A DNA stretch of 64,000 bases from Pseudomonas fragi (GTDB taxonomy: Bacteria; Pseudomonadota; Gammaproteobacteria; Pseudomonadales; Pseudomonadaceae). Below are positions 1-8,565 of this stretch, piece after piece. Below the pieces are notes generated by a model. The model was not told the DNA's origin. It saw only the letters and a program-made list of their open reading frames with translations, and did no database searches. Position 1 is the stretch's first letter; every line of letters starts with the position of its first letter. The stretch spans positions 3,410,001-3,474,000 of the forward strand of contig NZ_CP104861.1 of NCBI RefSeq assembly GCF_025426255.1, read 5' to 3'. The position numbers and the translations under genes were made by a program.

Positions 1-2
1 GG

Positions 3-2099
3 TCGCTGCAGGCCAGGTATGAGGAACTAGATCGGCCCGTGAGCATTGCGCTCACGCTCCTCCACGAGCTTGATCCTACCGATTCAGAAAGTGCGATGCA
101 GTGTGTTCGACTCTCCGAAAGGATAACAGAGCACTACGTGCTCTCGCCCGCGATGGCTGCGCGCCTCGGGATGGCGTTGGTGACCTTGAAAGATTGGCAG
201 GGCCTTGTAGAACTGTGTCAAAGCAATAAAGTCCGCGTTGAGCCGGGTGATCGAATGGGGGCCTTTGAGGCATTGGCACTTGATCATCTAGGAGAAACGG
301 AAAAAGCCCGGGATCGGTTGTTGAAAATTGTAGCTACAGGATCCGACGACCCACTGGCTCTGAACACCTATGCCACGATCGCCACTCGCTGCGGCTACGT
401 CGATGACGCCGTAGAGGCGGCGGAAAGGGCTCTCGAAACTGCGAAGTCCAAAGGGGAACAGTTGGAGTTCGTAAAGTTACTGTTCTTTCTCATTCAGTTT
501 TCCGACCCAACGAGCGACAGGCTATTGGAGCTGGCTCTGCGAGCAGGCGAACTAGTGGATCAGAGCGTAGAGAGCCAGGAAAGCACCTATTTGATGATGC
601 ATCTGAGCGGCAACATGGGTGGACGCAGTGAAATCGACCTTGCCAGGGATAGAGAGCAATTCCGAATACGCGCTGATGCATTTTTCAGAAATTTCCCGAA
701 TTCCCGGATGCTCTGGAAAGGCGAAGTTCGAGAGGGCGCCTCTGGCAGGGAGTTGGTTGAAAGTCTGAAAGCATTGACTGGACTAACGCCCGACAGAGAA
801 GCGTTCCAGAAACGGCTGGAGCGCTCCCTACGGCAGGGATCAAACACCATCCCTTTCTCATGGCGCCCGCGACTGGTGCTGTCCTGCATTTGCGATATCG
901 TGCATCTGTGGGAAATTGCCAAGGTATCCAGCCGGGATGATCGGCAATATCACCTGGCGATGATCAACGATATTGGTTGGCAACCAACCGGGGCCGATGC
1001 CCTGCGCAAGCGAGTGCCCTTGCTGGATTGGACAGCGCTGCTAGTCCTCAATGATTTGGGGCTCATTGACGCCGTCATCATTTTCTTCGGTCAAATTGCA
1101 GTGGCCAGAGCCACGATGGAGGAGCTTGCCGAGTTCACAAATCCTTTATTCGGAAGCCCAATGCGAAGCAAATGCTTGGGCCTACAGAACGCCTTGAAAC
1201 CTCATCTCGCTTCTATCCTCCAACCCTCCTCTCCAGAGGAAGCAAACGAAGCATCGTCCTCAAAAGTCATTGGGCGAAGCAACAGCGAAATGGTGGAGAT
1301 ATGCGCTAAAGAGCCAGAACGGTACAGGCTCTATTCTGATGACGAAGCGCTGCGCACTTTTTGTGCCGCAGGTTCCGAGGTCGATGGCTTCTGCACGCTT
1401 GACGTCCTGGCCGCCCTGACAGAGGTTGGGCAGCTCTCACCACTTGAAAAAGCAGGCAAAGTTGCCCAGCTGTGCGAATGGCGGGTCGGGGTAATCGTAC
1501 AGCTATCCGAAATTGTGCAGTTACTCCCTCCGGCTGTCTTTACTGCACAAACCGTACGTCAAGGCGTAGAAATCTTTGACGCAGAACCTAGGTTCATCTC
1601 AGTGATCTCGGCGCTCTGGGATTTCCGTGCGCCCTTTGAGAAAGCGCTGAGGCATGCAGCATCGGTGCTACGCGCACTGGTGGCGCAGGCTCTGCTTCCT
1701 GAGATTGGGTTAGCTGCGCTCATGCGACACTGGCATGTCAAAGCAGCTATGAAGAATGATGCCCCTGATCAGGCCCTTGAGACCATAGTCCTTTTGGTCA
1801 TCACCGCCTCACTCATGGGTCATTTGCCGAAGGCTTGCGCCAAACGACTCTGGGCGGTTTACAGGTTGTTGGTCGAGTCTCACCATGGTGACCAAATGGA
1901 CGAACGTCTTGAGAGGGTTGCTATCCAGTTGCTAGGTTCGAATTGTGCTCAGTTGGAATCCGTAGCGGCTGGCGAAGGGTTGCGAATCTTTACCGAGCTC
2001 AATGAGAGTCTAACGAGGGGCACGATTGACCAGTCCGATTTCGCCAACGCTTACACCAGAGCACGAATAGCGGCACAAAGCCCCAAATTCGGACGATGA
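3..2099 (+). CDS. TPR-type protein with possible PIN-like segment, 5' end outside window
   Basis: The reading frame is open to the left edge, and the codons before the first possible GTG (position 39) continue the same helical pattern, so this is the C-terminal part (about 700 residues seen) of a larger protein. The first 200 residues read as paired amphipathic helices of tetratricopeptide type, with alternating small and aromatic residues. Around residues 330-375 the segment LLDWTALLVLNDLGLIDAV, followed some residues later by the stretch ATMEELAEF, resembles the start of a PIN-like nuclease domain (acidic residue, then a hydrophobic helix, then a second acidic helix). That match is by eye only. 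The rest is alpha-helical without a known motif. It stands beside a likely anticodon nuclease in an accessory region, which suits a defence or stress role, but function is not established. A plain TPR scaffold is the alternative. Confidence 0.6.
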   Translation, partial: SLQARYEELDRPVSIALTLLHELDPTDSESAMQCVRLSERITEHYVLSPAMAARLGMALVTLKDWQGLVELCQSNKVRVEPGDRMGAFEALALDHLGETEKARDRLLKIVATGSDDPLALNTYATIATRCGYVDDAVEAAERALETAKSKGEQLEFVKLLFFLIQFSDPTSDRLLELALRAGELVDQSVESQESTYLMMHLSGNMGGRSEIDLARDREQFRIRADAFFRNFPNSRMLWKGEVREGASGRELVESLKALTGLTPDREAFQKRLERSLRQGSNTIPFSWRPRLVLSCICDIVHLWEIAKVSSRDDRQYHLAMINDIGWQPTGADALRKRVPLLDWTALLVLNDLGLIDAVIIFFGQIAVARATMEELAEFTNPLFGSPMRSKCLGLQNALKPHLASILQPSSPEEANEASSSKVIGRSNSEMVEICAKEPERYRLYSDDEALRTFCAAGSEVDGFCTLDVLAALTEVGQLSPLEKAGKVAQLCEWRVGVIVQLSEIVQLLPPAVFTAQTVRQGVEIFDAEPRFISVISALWDFRAPFEKALRHAASVLRALVAQALLPEIGLAALMRHWHVKAAMKNDAPDQALETIVLLVITASLMGHLPKACAKRLWAVYRLLVESHHGDQMDERLERVAIQLLGSNCAQLESVAAGEGLRIFTELNESLTRGTIDQSDFANAYTRARIAAQSPKFGR

Positions 2100-2620
2100 G
2101 TACGAGGCCGCAAACGCTGTACGATGGGGTCAAGCACCAAAGGTTAGCGTTAAAATTGACATCGTCAGAACATAGAACTTACTAAGCCTGAACGAAAGGT
2201 GCAGCTACCACCAAGGTTATCCATTACCGCTGAGGCAGGGAGCGATGGTGCTTGCACACCGACTCCCAACGACCAAAGCGGAAACGTTCGTATTGTCGTA
2301 CAGGTACGACTTTGGCATGACTAGTCATGACGATATCTCCATTTTTTCTCAGCGTTGCCGCTGATAGCCTTTGCGCCCCATGCGCAAAGCTATGCGGGCT
2401 GGGAGGTCAGGCAGGATGGAAATGGAAATCCGTTGGTGGTAGCTGCGTGGCGATACTAACAGGCTAGGTAGCAGCAGGAAAGCAGATAAGTAGCGTTTAG
2501 CCATTAGAGCGCTAGGCTTGTTTATGAGTGAGGAGTCATCATGCTCCCCCTCACCGATGCTTACGGCTGAAAGTCTCATCTGAGGAGCTCCGTCTCAGGG
2601 GCTCAGACCCTGAGTCCGGT
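2100..2620. other. Gene-free stretch between two convergent genes
   Basis: About 520 bases lie between the ends of the TPR-type gene and the ATPase gene on the opposite strand. Only short shadow frames occur. No RNA gene, clear terminator or IS end was recognised. Confidence 0.5.
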
Positions 2621-4843
2621 TCAATCATCTCCAGCATCACCCTCTTTTGCTTCGGCCTCTCCCATCATCATGCTGTAGTGTTCGGGATACCCGGACTCAA
2701 CGAAAACAGCCTTGAATTTTTCAATGAGCTTGTTGGGCTCCCATCCGCCAAAGTCGGTGATATTGATCGCAGTGCCGTGTGATTCCCGGTTGATGTAGCG
2801 ATAGAGGGCCTTGAACTCACCGCTGTCTTTCTTTTCTAGGGATTCCAGAGCCTTGAGCAAATCGTCTCTTTTGTGAATGAAGCCAAAATAGTGCTCAAGC
2901 ACGTTTCGCATCATGTTGGGTAGCACGGTGGCATGCACCTTTGCTTGGCTTGCGTCCTTGATCACTTGCCAGTACGTTTCGTAGTCGTTCTTAATTTCAC
3001 TGGGGCCTAGTGCTGTGATGTCGCTGAATCCGCCCTTCACAACTCGGAAACATCTGTATTTGTTGACGATATTCCGCGGTGCATTTTTGAGGAGCTCGTG
3101 AAAGAAAAACAGGTTATGGGTCATCACCAAAACCTTTTTGAAGTTAGCCTCAGGTCGCAGAATTCGGTGATAGATATGAGCGGCAACCTCATAGACGTAG
3201 TTGTGCGACAGGCTGGAGATCGGGTCGTCGATGACGACGACGCGACTACCCAAGACCACTGGTGAGTCAGCCTCGACACTGCCAATACATAGTTCCAGGA
3301 AATAGAGGAAGGTCACCAAGGTTTTCTCCCCCTCACTCAGTGACTGAAAGACATCCCCTGTGCCGCGAGGACGGACGAGCCGATAGCTGGTTTGATCGCT
3401 TGCCTCCTTTTCGATGGAAAAACCGCTGAGACCTATACTGGCTAACGAATCGTTTATGTTCTTTACCGACTCTTCAATATTAGTAATTTGCGATCGATGC
3501 ACTGAGATGGATGCATGAATCCCCCTCGAATCGTCATCCAGAAGGATCAGGCTCTCGTCACACGCCTTAAGTTTCACATCTAGTTCAAGAGCAGCGTGTT
3601 TGTGTGCCTGCATAATGGGATCCGCCTGTTTGCGCAGGAGTAGCCACAACTCCAGATTGATCGCCTTGAGCAGCTGATCCTTCTTAACGATCCTGTCGTT
3701 GTACTCCTCAATCTTGAGCCGCTGTGCTTCGATGGCAACGTTGAGTCTGTCGATAATGTCAGCGGTTGGTTTGAGAGTAATGACCTTCGAGACAGAAACT
3801 TTCTTTTCGCTAATTTTTGAGGTGTTATCGGCAAAGGCTTTGACCAAGTCAGCCACGGCCTTCACAAATGCGGGATTTTCCTGGATCGGCGAGCTTTTGT
3901 AGGGTTCACTATCCAGGGTTGTCAGCAGTGAACGGGCAGCCTGATCATAGCCTTCCTTAAGCTTCAGCAGCGTCTCGATCTTATCGTCGTAACTTTTATC
4001 GAAGAGACGTTTTACGTTAGACTGGAAGTCGTGAGGCAGCACTTGCTGACAGAGTGGGCATTGACCTTCAGATTCGGCGACAAAGGGCATCGCGCTCTTG
4101 ACCCAGTCCGAGCTTCCAAGCTTCTCGATCAACCCTGCCAGATACGAGTCTCCTGAAGGCGTAATGACTTCGCTAAAAATAGTATGGCCTTCAGTGGCGG
4201 ACGCCTTGAATACGATAAGTGCCAGATCAGCTAAAAGCTCACCATCAGAAGATTGTAGGGCCTCCGCAGCTTCGGCCAGCTCCACCGCTGCGCGCGTCGC
4301 AACCGTGGGGAGAGTCATGGTTTCCAAGCTGTTTTTGAACTTCACCTTGTTAGTGTGAAATCCGTCGAAGCAGTAGTGCAGGCTGTCTTGCTGGAGGTCT
4401 TTTTTTATTTCCCAGATAAGCTCCTTGTACCGGTCATCCTCCTTGGTCAATAGGTCGGCAAATTCTTGTCGATTATTAGCGACATCTAGGCGTTGTAATC
4501 GCACCTCCTCCAAGCGCTGCTCATCATTACAGATCGCCGCTTCAGCTTCGATATTGCCCTGATTAAGCGTGAAGATCCCAGGCTGGGTTTCTTGGTGGAA
4601 GTTTTTCTCCACGAACGCCTGGTTATAGACAAACAGTTGATCCTGACTGATCGCCGGCACGACCTGACACTGCTTGTAATCCTTGTGTGCGAGGTCTTGC
4701 AGGTAGTTGGCGATAGTGGATTTACCGCTGCCGTTCAGCCCATAGATGAGGTTGACGCGCGTCAACGGCCCAAGCGTGACGGACGCATCTGAGGAGTAGC
4801 TGGTAACACCTTTAAGTGAAACATGTTCGATCACGAGAGTCAT
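2621..4843 (-). CDS. SMC-like AAA_13 ATPase, RloC/PrrC-type anticodon nuclease candidate
   Basis: The 740-residue protein has an ABC/SMC-type ATPase split around coiled coils: Walker A GLNGSGKST (residues 35-43), a CPLC zinc-hook pair (C262, C265) inside the coiled coil, the signature SLSEGEKT, Walker B VVVIDDPISS and a switch histidine in VLVMTHN. After the ATPase the C-terminal part carries R646-x3-E650 and H689 (in RESHG), the spacing type of the catalytic triad of PrrC and RloC tRNA anticodon nucleases. RloC is known to combine exactly these parts: zinc hook, ATPase and ACNase. It is thought to be switched on by DNA damage during phage attack. I infer an antiphage tRNA nuclease. It stands alone, with no restriction-modification genes beside it. 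I prefer the ATG at 4843; an in-frame TTG lies 7 codons upstream and neither has a strong ribosome site. A related AAA_13 effector of the PtuA kind is the alternative. Confidence 0.78.
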   Translation of the reverse strand: MTLVIEHVSLKGVTSYSSDASVTLGPLTRVNLIYGLNGSGKSTIANYLQDLAHKDYKQCQVVPAISQDQLFVYNQAFVEKNFHQETQPGIFTLNQGNIEAEAAICNDEQRLEEVRLQRLDVANNRQEFADLLTKEDDRYKELIWEIKKDLQQDSLHYCFDGFHTNKVKFKNSLETMTLPTVATRAAVELAEAAEALQSSDGELLADLALIVFKASATEGHTIFSEVITPSGDSYLAGLIEKLGSSDWVKSAMPFVAESEGQCPLCQQVLPHDFQSNVKRLFDKSYDDKIETLLKLKEGYDQAARSLLTTLDSEPYKSSPIQENPAFVKAVADLVKAFADNTSKISEKKVSVSKVITLKPTADIIDRLNVAIEAQRLKIEEYNDRIVKKDQLLKAINLELWLLLRKQADPIMQAHKHAALELDVKLKACDESLILLDDDSRGIHASISVHRSQITNIEESVKNINDSLASIGLSGFSIEKEASDQTSYRLVRPRGTGDVFQSLSEGEKTLVTFLYFLELCIGSVEADSPVVLGSRVVVIDDPISSLSHNYVYEVAAHIYHRILRPEANFKKVLVMTHNLFFFHELLKNAPRNIVNKYRCFRVVKGGFSDITALGPSEIKNDYETYWQVIKDASQAKVHATVLPNMMRNVLEHYFGFIHKRDDLLKALESLEKKDSGEFKALYRYINRESHGTAINITDFGGWEPNKLIEKFKAVFVESGYPEHYSMMMGEAEAKEGDAGDD

Positions 4844-4949
4844 CCATGGGAGGGTGAATATCAAATTGCCACCAACCTACCACTCTGTCGAAGGTGTTGC
4901 CCATAATGCCCCCAAAAATAGACACTCTTCGTATTCTCTGCGTAAAGCA

Positions 4950-5747
4950 CTCGCGACGTGACACTTTGGCCCGAGCCCCTACCTCCCATCGCCGACGGCT
5001 TCATCCCCAACAAAGACCAAGGAGAAGATGAAAAAACCTCCATTCGCCTTAAAAGGGTTTATTTCCTTATAGAGGCGTTCACCTATGGGTACCGCAAAAT
5101 CCATGACAATTTGCGCGATGTCGGTGAGAGTTGTGGTCAGCATCGTGTGGTGAGGTTGATGCAACTTGAAGGTCTGCGCACTCAGACAAGGCATCGACGT
5201 AGACCTGGAAAGTACGGCGGTATGCCAACGGTTGCCTCTCCCAATTTACTGAAGCGCCAGTTCGTTGTCGTGAAACCCAACAAGGTTTGGGTCACCGACA
5301 TCACCTACATTCGTACGTATGAATGTAGGCTGGTCGATGAAGTCGCAGATGACCAGTGATTTAGTCACTGATGCGTTATTGATGGCGGTTTGGAGGCGTT
5401 AACCGAAGCAATAGGTGATGGTTCATCCCGACCAAGGCAGCCAGTACAGCAGCTCCGATTAGCGCAGCCTATTGAAGGCAAACAATTTGGTTGCCTGCAT
5501 GAGTCTCCGAGGCAACTGTCATGACAACGCCGTAGCCGAGAGCTTTTTCCAGCTTCTAAAGCGGGAACGGATCAAGCGAAAAATCTACACCACGCGGGAA
5601 GATGCTCGGAGTGATGTGTTCGATTACATCGAGATGTTCTACAACGTAAAACGCCGCCATGGTTTCAACAATCAGCTGTCACCGGTAGAGTTTGAAAAAC
5701 GTTACGCAATGAGCTTGCAAGGTGTCTAGAGAATCCGGGGCGATTCA
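4950..5747 (+). mobile_element. IS3-family relic, orfB fragments with right terminal repeat
   Basis: From about 4990 to 5330 a broken orfB frame gives the helical and early catalytic part of an IS3 transposase, including the first DDE segment KVWVTDITYIRT. The frame then stops, a few hundred bases are missing, and the end of orfB resumes (GNCHDNAVAESFF at about 5515, then the C-terminus up to 5729). Between the two pieces the second-Asp region HPDQGSQYSS can be read in a third frame at about 5420-5450. The right terminal repeat follows the stop at once and ends in CCGGGGCGATTCA at 5747. The orfA gene and left end are missing. Several frameshifts and at least one internal deletion make it inactive. 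The same terminal repeat recurs elsewhere in the window (13565-13590, 15986-16013, 40280-40305, about 41340-41357). Confidence 0.85.
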
Positions 5748-5822
5748 TATCAACGCCTTCAGAGCATCGCTATATGCACCTTTAGATGTACCTTTGAGAG
5801 ATCACTTTAGGACATCAATGCC

Positions 5823-6440
5823 ATGATCATTGAAGCAAAGCTCCTTTACCTCCAAGCCATCAAAAACCTTCTCGCGCCACACCGTTACCTCTATTGCGTA
5901 GATCTCGAGGCAACCTGTGATGAGGTAGAGGATTCGGAACAACTGAGGCCGCTAGCAGTCCCCCCTGATCAAATGGAAACGATCGAAATTGGCCTGGTGG
6001 TGATCGATTTGGAAACGTTTGAGGTCGTCGATGAGTTCCAGCGCTTCGTTCGACCTCAGATCAATCCTATCCTGACCGCTTTCTGTAAAAAACTTACGTC
6101 AATTCGTCAAGAGGATGTGGATAGCGCACGAACCTATGTGGAGGTTGGCCAGGAGCTAGGAGCGCTTATTGCGCGATATCCAAACGCTGCTTGGACATCG
6201 TGGGGTGACTATGACGCAAGGCAGCTAGAGCGAGACGCTGGGTTTGCTGCGTGCCCTTCCCTACTTGAAGGTTTGCCCCATTTCAATGCTAGGAAATGGC
6301 ATGCAGGCTTACATGACAATCCACCAAAATCACTTATGCAAACAGTAGAGTCGTTGGGCTTGATTTGGCAGGGTACCTATCACCGTGGGATAGACGACGC
6401 AAGAAATGTGGCTTCCATCGTGAAGGAAGTGCTTAGCTAA
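5823..6440 (+). CDS. 3'-5' exonuclease, DEDDh type (ERI-1/KapD-like)
   Basis: The 205-residue protein starts with an exonuclease motif I in YCVDLEATC (D27, E29), has a middle acidic segment in SWGDYDARQLE (motif II) and ends with HRGIDDARNVASIV (motif III with the histidine and last aspartate). This is the DEDDh fold of RNase T and oligoribonuclease. The long first strand and the FVRPQINPILTAFC stretch are typical of the ERI-1/KapD branch, which trims structured RNA or acts in small-RNA turnover in other organisms. Its target here is unknown. The ATG at 5823 is preceded by AGGA at suitable spacing. It stands alone, directly downstream of the IS3 relic and upstream of the XRE-ImmA unit, so it may be cargo of the accessory region. 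Confidence 0.85.
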   Translation: MIIEAKLLYLQAIKNLLAPHRYLYCVDLEATCDEVEDSEQLRPLAVPPDQMETIEIGLVVIDLETFEVVDEFQRFVRPQINPILTAFCKKLTSIRQEDVDSARTYVEVGQELGALIARYPNAAWTSWGDYDARQLERDAGFAACPSLLEGLPHFNARKWHAGLHDNPPKSLMQTVESLGLIWQGTYHRGIDDARNVASIVKEVLS

Positions 6441-6443
6441 TTT

Positions 6444-6479
6444 ATGAGCCGGGCCATTGGCCCGAAGGATCGACCTCCC
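6444..6479. repeat. Hairpin repeat, copy 1 (pair with 9484-9519)
   Basis: The stretch GCCGGGCCATTGGCCCG folds as a short GC-rich hairpin and is followed by a shared tail ending in TCGACCTCCCC. A near-identical copy with the same tail occurs at 9484-9519. There is no T-run, so it is not a standard Rho-independent terminator. The two copies enclose the XRE-ImmA unit and the recombinase gene. Confidence 0.6.
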
Positions 6480-6595
6480 CATTTACGTCAGACTGCAGCT
6501 ACGAGCATTCGAAGATAGTGCAGGCCGAGTTTTTGGAATGCATGGAAGCCAACAGCAGTTGGCATAAACCATTCCTAAACTACGCTCGCAAGCAG

Positions 6596-6673
6596 GGTTG
6601 ACAAATCTCCACATATGCACAAAAATCACGGTTGACACTAATCGTATTTTGCATAGTTTTTGGAGAGTATCGA
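6596..6673 (+). promoter_or_regulatory. Putative promoter and direct-repeat operator of the XRE-ImmA unit
   Basis: Two direct copies of GGTTGACA (starting about 6596 and 6630) lie 34 bases apart, each followed within a few bases by an AATC. The second TTGACA (6632-6637) sits about 16 bases from a weak TAGTTT -10-like element and shortly before the GGAGAG ribosome site (6662-6667) of the first gene. XRE-type regulators often bind their own promoter, so the repeat is a candidate operator. This is inference. Confidence 0.4.
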
Positions 6674-7288
6674 ATGTCTGAAACCCAACACCCCAGCTTT
6701 TTTGCACCGAAACTCCATCCAGAATTTCTCGAGAGGATTTGCCAGGAGGTAGTGTCGGTCGCCTATGGGGCGCTGGCGGATGCATCGACTGAAAACGACA
6801 CAGCTTGGACACGTGGCACGTTGCTATATGGGCGAGTCCATGGTTTGTTCAAAAAGCTGAGTCGTGATCCTTCCCTACCTTGGCTGATCCTACGCAATAG
6901 CACCATGGACTATACGATCAGCATCAACGATGTGCTGTTCCAGGTAGTGATGGACGATCCAGATGCGCCAAAAAAGTCGTATCGCCTTCTGGCCAACGAT
7001 GTCGAGCTTATGCAGATGAGCTTATTCGACGCGAATCCAGAAGAGATCGTGACCTGGCGCTTGTTCGTAGATAACGATCACAATTTCGAATCGCCAAAGC
7101 TCACGGCGACTGTGGTTGGCTTCGATATCAACCGAAACGTCATTTGCCATTGGTCACATGAGTACAAAGCGCGAATTCCGGTCAAATCTGCCCATCTGCC
7201 AGACGCCGTTGAGTTTGAAGATCCACAACCTGTGCGTCGTAACAAAGATGCTGAAACTGAAACCACTACAGACGTTGATGTGACTTAA
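6674..7288 (+). CDS. Unknown protein coupled to an XRE-ImmA gene
   Basis: The 204-residue product has no signal peptide or membrane segment and I do not recognise its family. The start at 6674 is chosen because GGAGAG stands six bases upstream. The N-terminal half (to about residue 60) is helical. The middle has beta-type segments (LPWLILRNSTMDYTISINDVLF and a later WRLFVDN stretch). The last 25 residues are polar and acid-rich. Its stop overlaps the start of the XRE-ImmA gene (TAATG), so the two proteins are probably made together in fixed ratio. XRE-ImmA (COG2856) proteins are commonly encoded beside a partner as regulator or antitoxin-like member of two-gene modules. This protein is therefore the candidate partner, possibly a toxin, but nothing in its sequence proves that. 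Confidence 0.75.
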   Translation: MSETQHPSFFAPKLHPEFLERICQEVVSVAYGALADASTENDTAWTRGTLLYGRVHGLFKKLSRDPSLPWLILRNSTMDYTISINDVLFQVVMDDPDAPKKSYRLLANDVELMQMSLFDANPEEIVTWRLFVDNDHNFESPKLTATVVGFDINRNVICHWSHEYKARIPVKSAHLPDAVEFEDPQPVRRNKDAETETTTDVDVT

Positions 7289-8385
7289 TGGACGAAAGAA
7301 CCAAACAGCTTCCTCTCGGCGACGAGTTTTCACCCGACAAACTTCGCCTTGCGCGTTGTGCGGCGGGCCGTTCGCTTGCCGAGATAGGGGAGCTATTGGG
7401 AGTTACCCGCCAGTACGCTCATAAGCTTGAGGTAAACGCCATTCCCTCCCCTACTCAACTGGCAACGCTGAGTGCTTTACTGGGTGTGAGTAGCGAGTTT
7501 TTCTTCACCGCTAGGCGAAGCTCTGTGGAGCTTGAGCAGTGCCATTTTCGAAGCGTTCGAGCCTCTACTCAGACGGTCAAAAAGTCTATTGCCGCACAGG
7601 TCGAATTGTTCGAGCTGCTGATTGACGAGCTAGACAAGGAAATTGCCTTTCCACCGGTGAGCTTCAAAATGTTCGAGGAGCCACTCGCCAGCGTGGATGT
7701 GATTGAACAAGTTGCCGAACGTTTTCGAAGAGATCAAGCGCTTGGATTAGGGCCTATTTCCAACATGACCAGGCTGGCTGAAAAGATCGGTGTACTCGTT
7801 GTAAGCATTGCAGATGCGGATGATCGGGTGGATGCGTTCTCTCTGTATAACAAGCGCCCCCTCATCGTGCGCAATACGGCAAAAATGAATCCATGCCGCC
7901 AGCGCTTTGACCTTGCTCATGAGCTTGGTCACCTTGTAATGCATCAAGGCATAGAGACGGGCTGCCACGACACTGAGAGTCAAGCAAACCAATTCGCGAG
8001 TGCCCTATTGATGCCTCGCTCCAGCTTTGCCGGAGAGTTTCCCACCATGCGTGGCAAGTACCTAAATTGGCAAGCTCTCGGTGAGCTAAAGCTTCGTTGG
8101 AAGGTAAGCTTCAAGGCTCTAATCTACCGCGCCCAGACGTTGAATCTAATTACTCAGGAACAAGCGAAATCCGGTTTTACCTACCTAAATCGAAACGGAT
8201 TCACCAAACACGAGGAGCTGGATGGTGAGATACCAATGGAAATGCCTGCGCTCGTACAACGTGCGATAGATCTGCTGGATTACACGTCCTGGAGAAAGAT
8301 ACTCCGTACAGCAGGGCTTGAGTCCAGAACCGTGGTGGAGCGATATTTGCTGAGAGTCCCGACCTCCCCTTTATCACTTGTCTGA
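7288..8385 (+). CDS. XRE regulator fused to ImmA/IrrE zinc metallopeptidase
   Basis: Residues 10-65 form a helix-turn-helix of XRE type (LRLARCAAGRSLAEIGELLGV, then YAHKLE). Residues 180-270 form the ImmA/IrrE (DUF955) peptidase domain with the zinc motif HELGH (H211, E212, H215) and the third-ligand region ESQANQFASALLMP. In the family, such peptidases cleave a repressor or partner after a stress signal (ImmA in ICEBs1, IrrE in Deinococcus). The start ATG overlaps the previous stop as TAATG, which shows translational coupling. The C-terminal 90 residues are helical and may sense a ligand or partner. Likely role: regulator of, or counterpart to, the upstream protein. The call on domains is firm, the cellular role is inferred. 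Confidence 0.9.
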   Translation: MDERTKQLPLGDEFSPDKLRLARCAAGRSLAEIGELLGVTRQYAHKLEVNAIPSPTQLATLSALLGVSSEFFFTARRSSVELEQCHFRSVRASTQTVKKSIAAQVELFELLIDELDKEIAFPPVSFKMFEEPLASVDVIEQVAERFRRDQALGLGPISNMTRLAEKIGVLVVSIADADDRVDAFSLYNKRPLIVRNTAKMNPCRQRFDLAHELGHLVMHQGIETGCHDTESQANQFASALLMPRSSFAGEFPTMRGKYLNWQALGELKLRWKVSFKALIYRAQTLNLITQEQAKSGFTYLNRNGFTKHEELDGEIPMEMPALVQRAIDLLDYTSWRKILRTAGLESRTVVERYLLRVPTSPLSLV

Positions 8386-8565
8386 TCAATCATGGTCATC
8401 GTCGTGTTGAGCCAAGGTAGATTACGAAATGCTAAGTGCCGATTGAGATATCAGTCGATATGGCTGAAGAAACTTGGCTTCCTATCCCATATCGAGTAAA
8501 GATTTCTGCCATCCCAGTAGTCCACCCGCCCTTGACTGTCTACTGATCGCTTCGCCCGAAAAACG

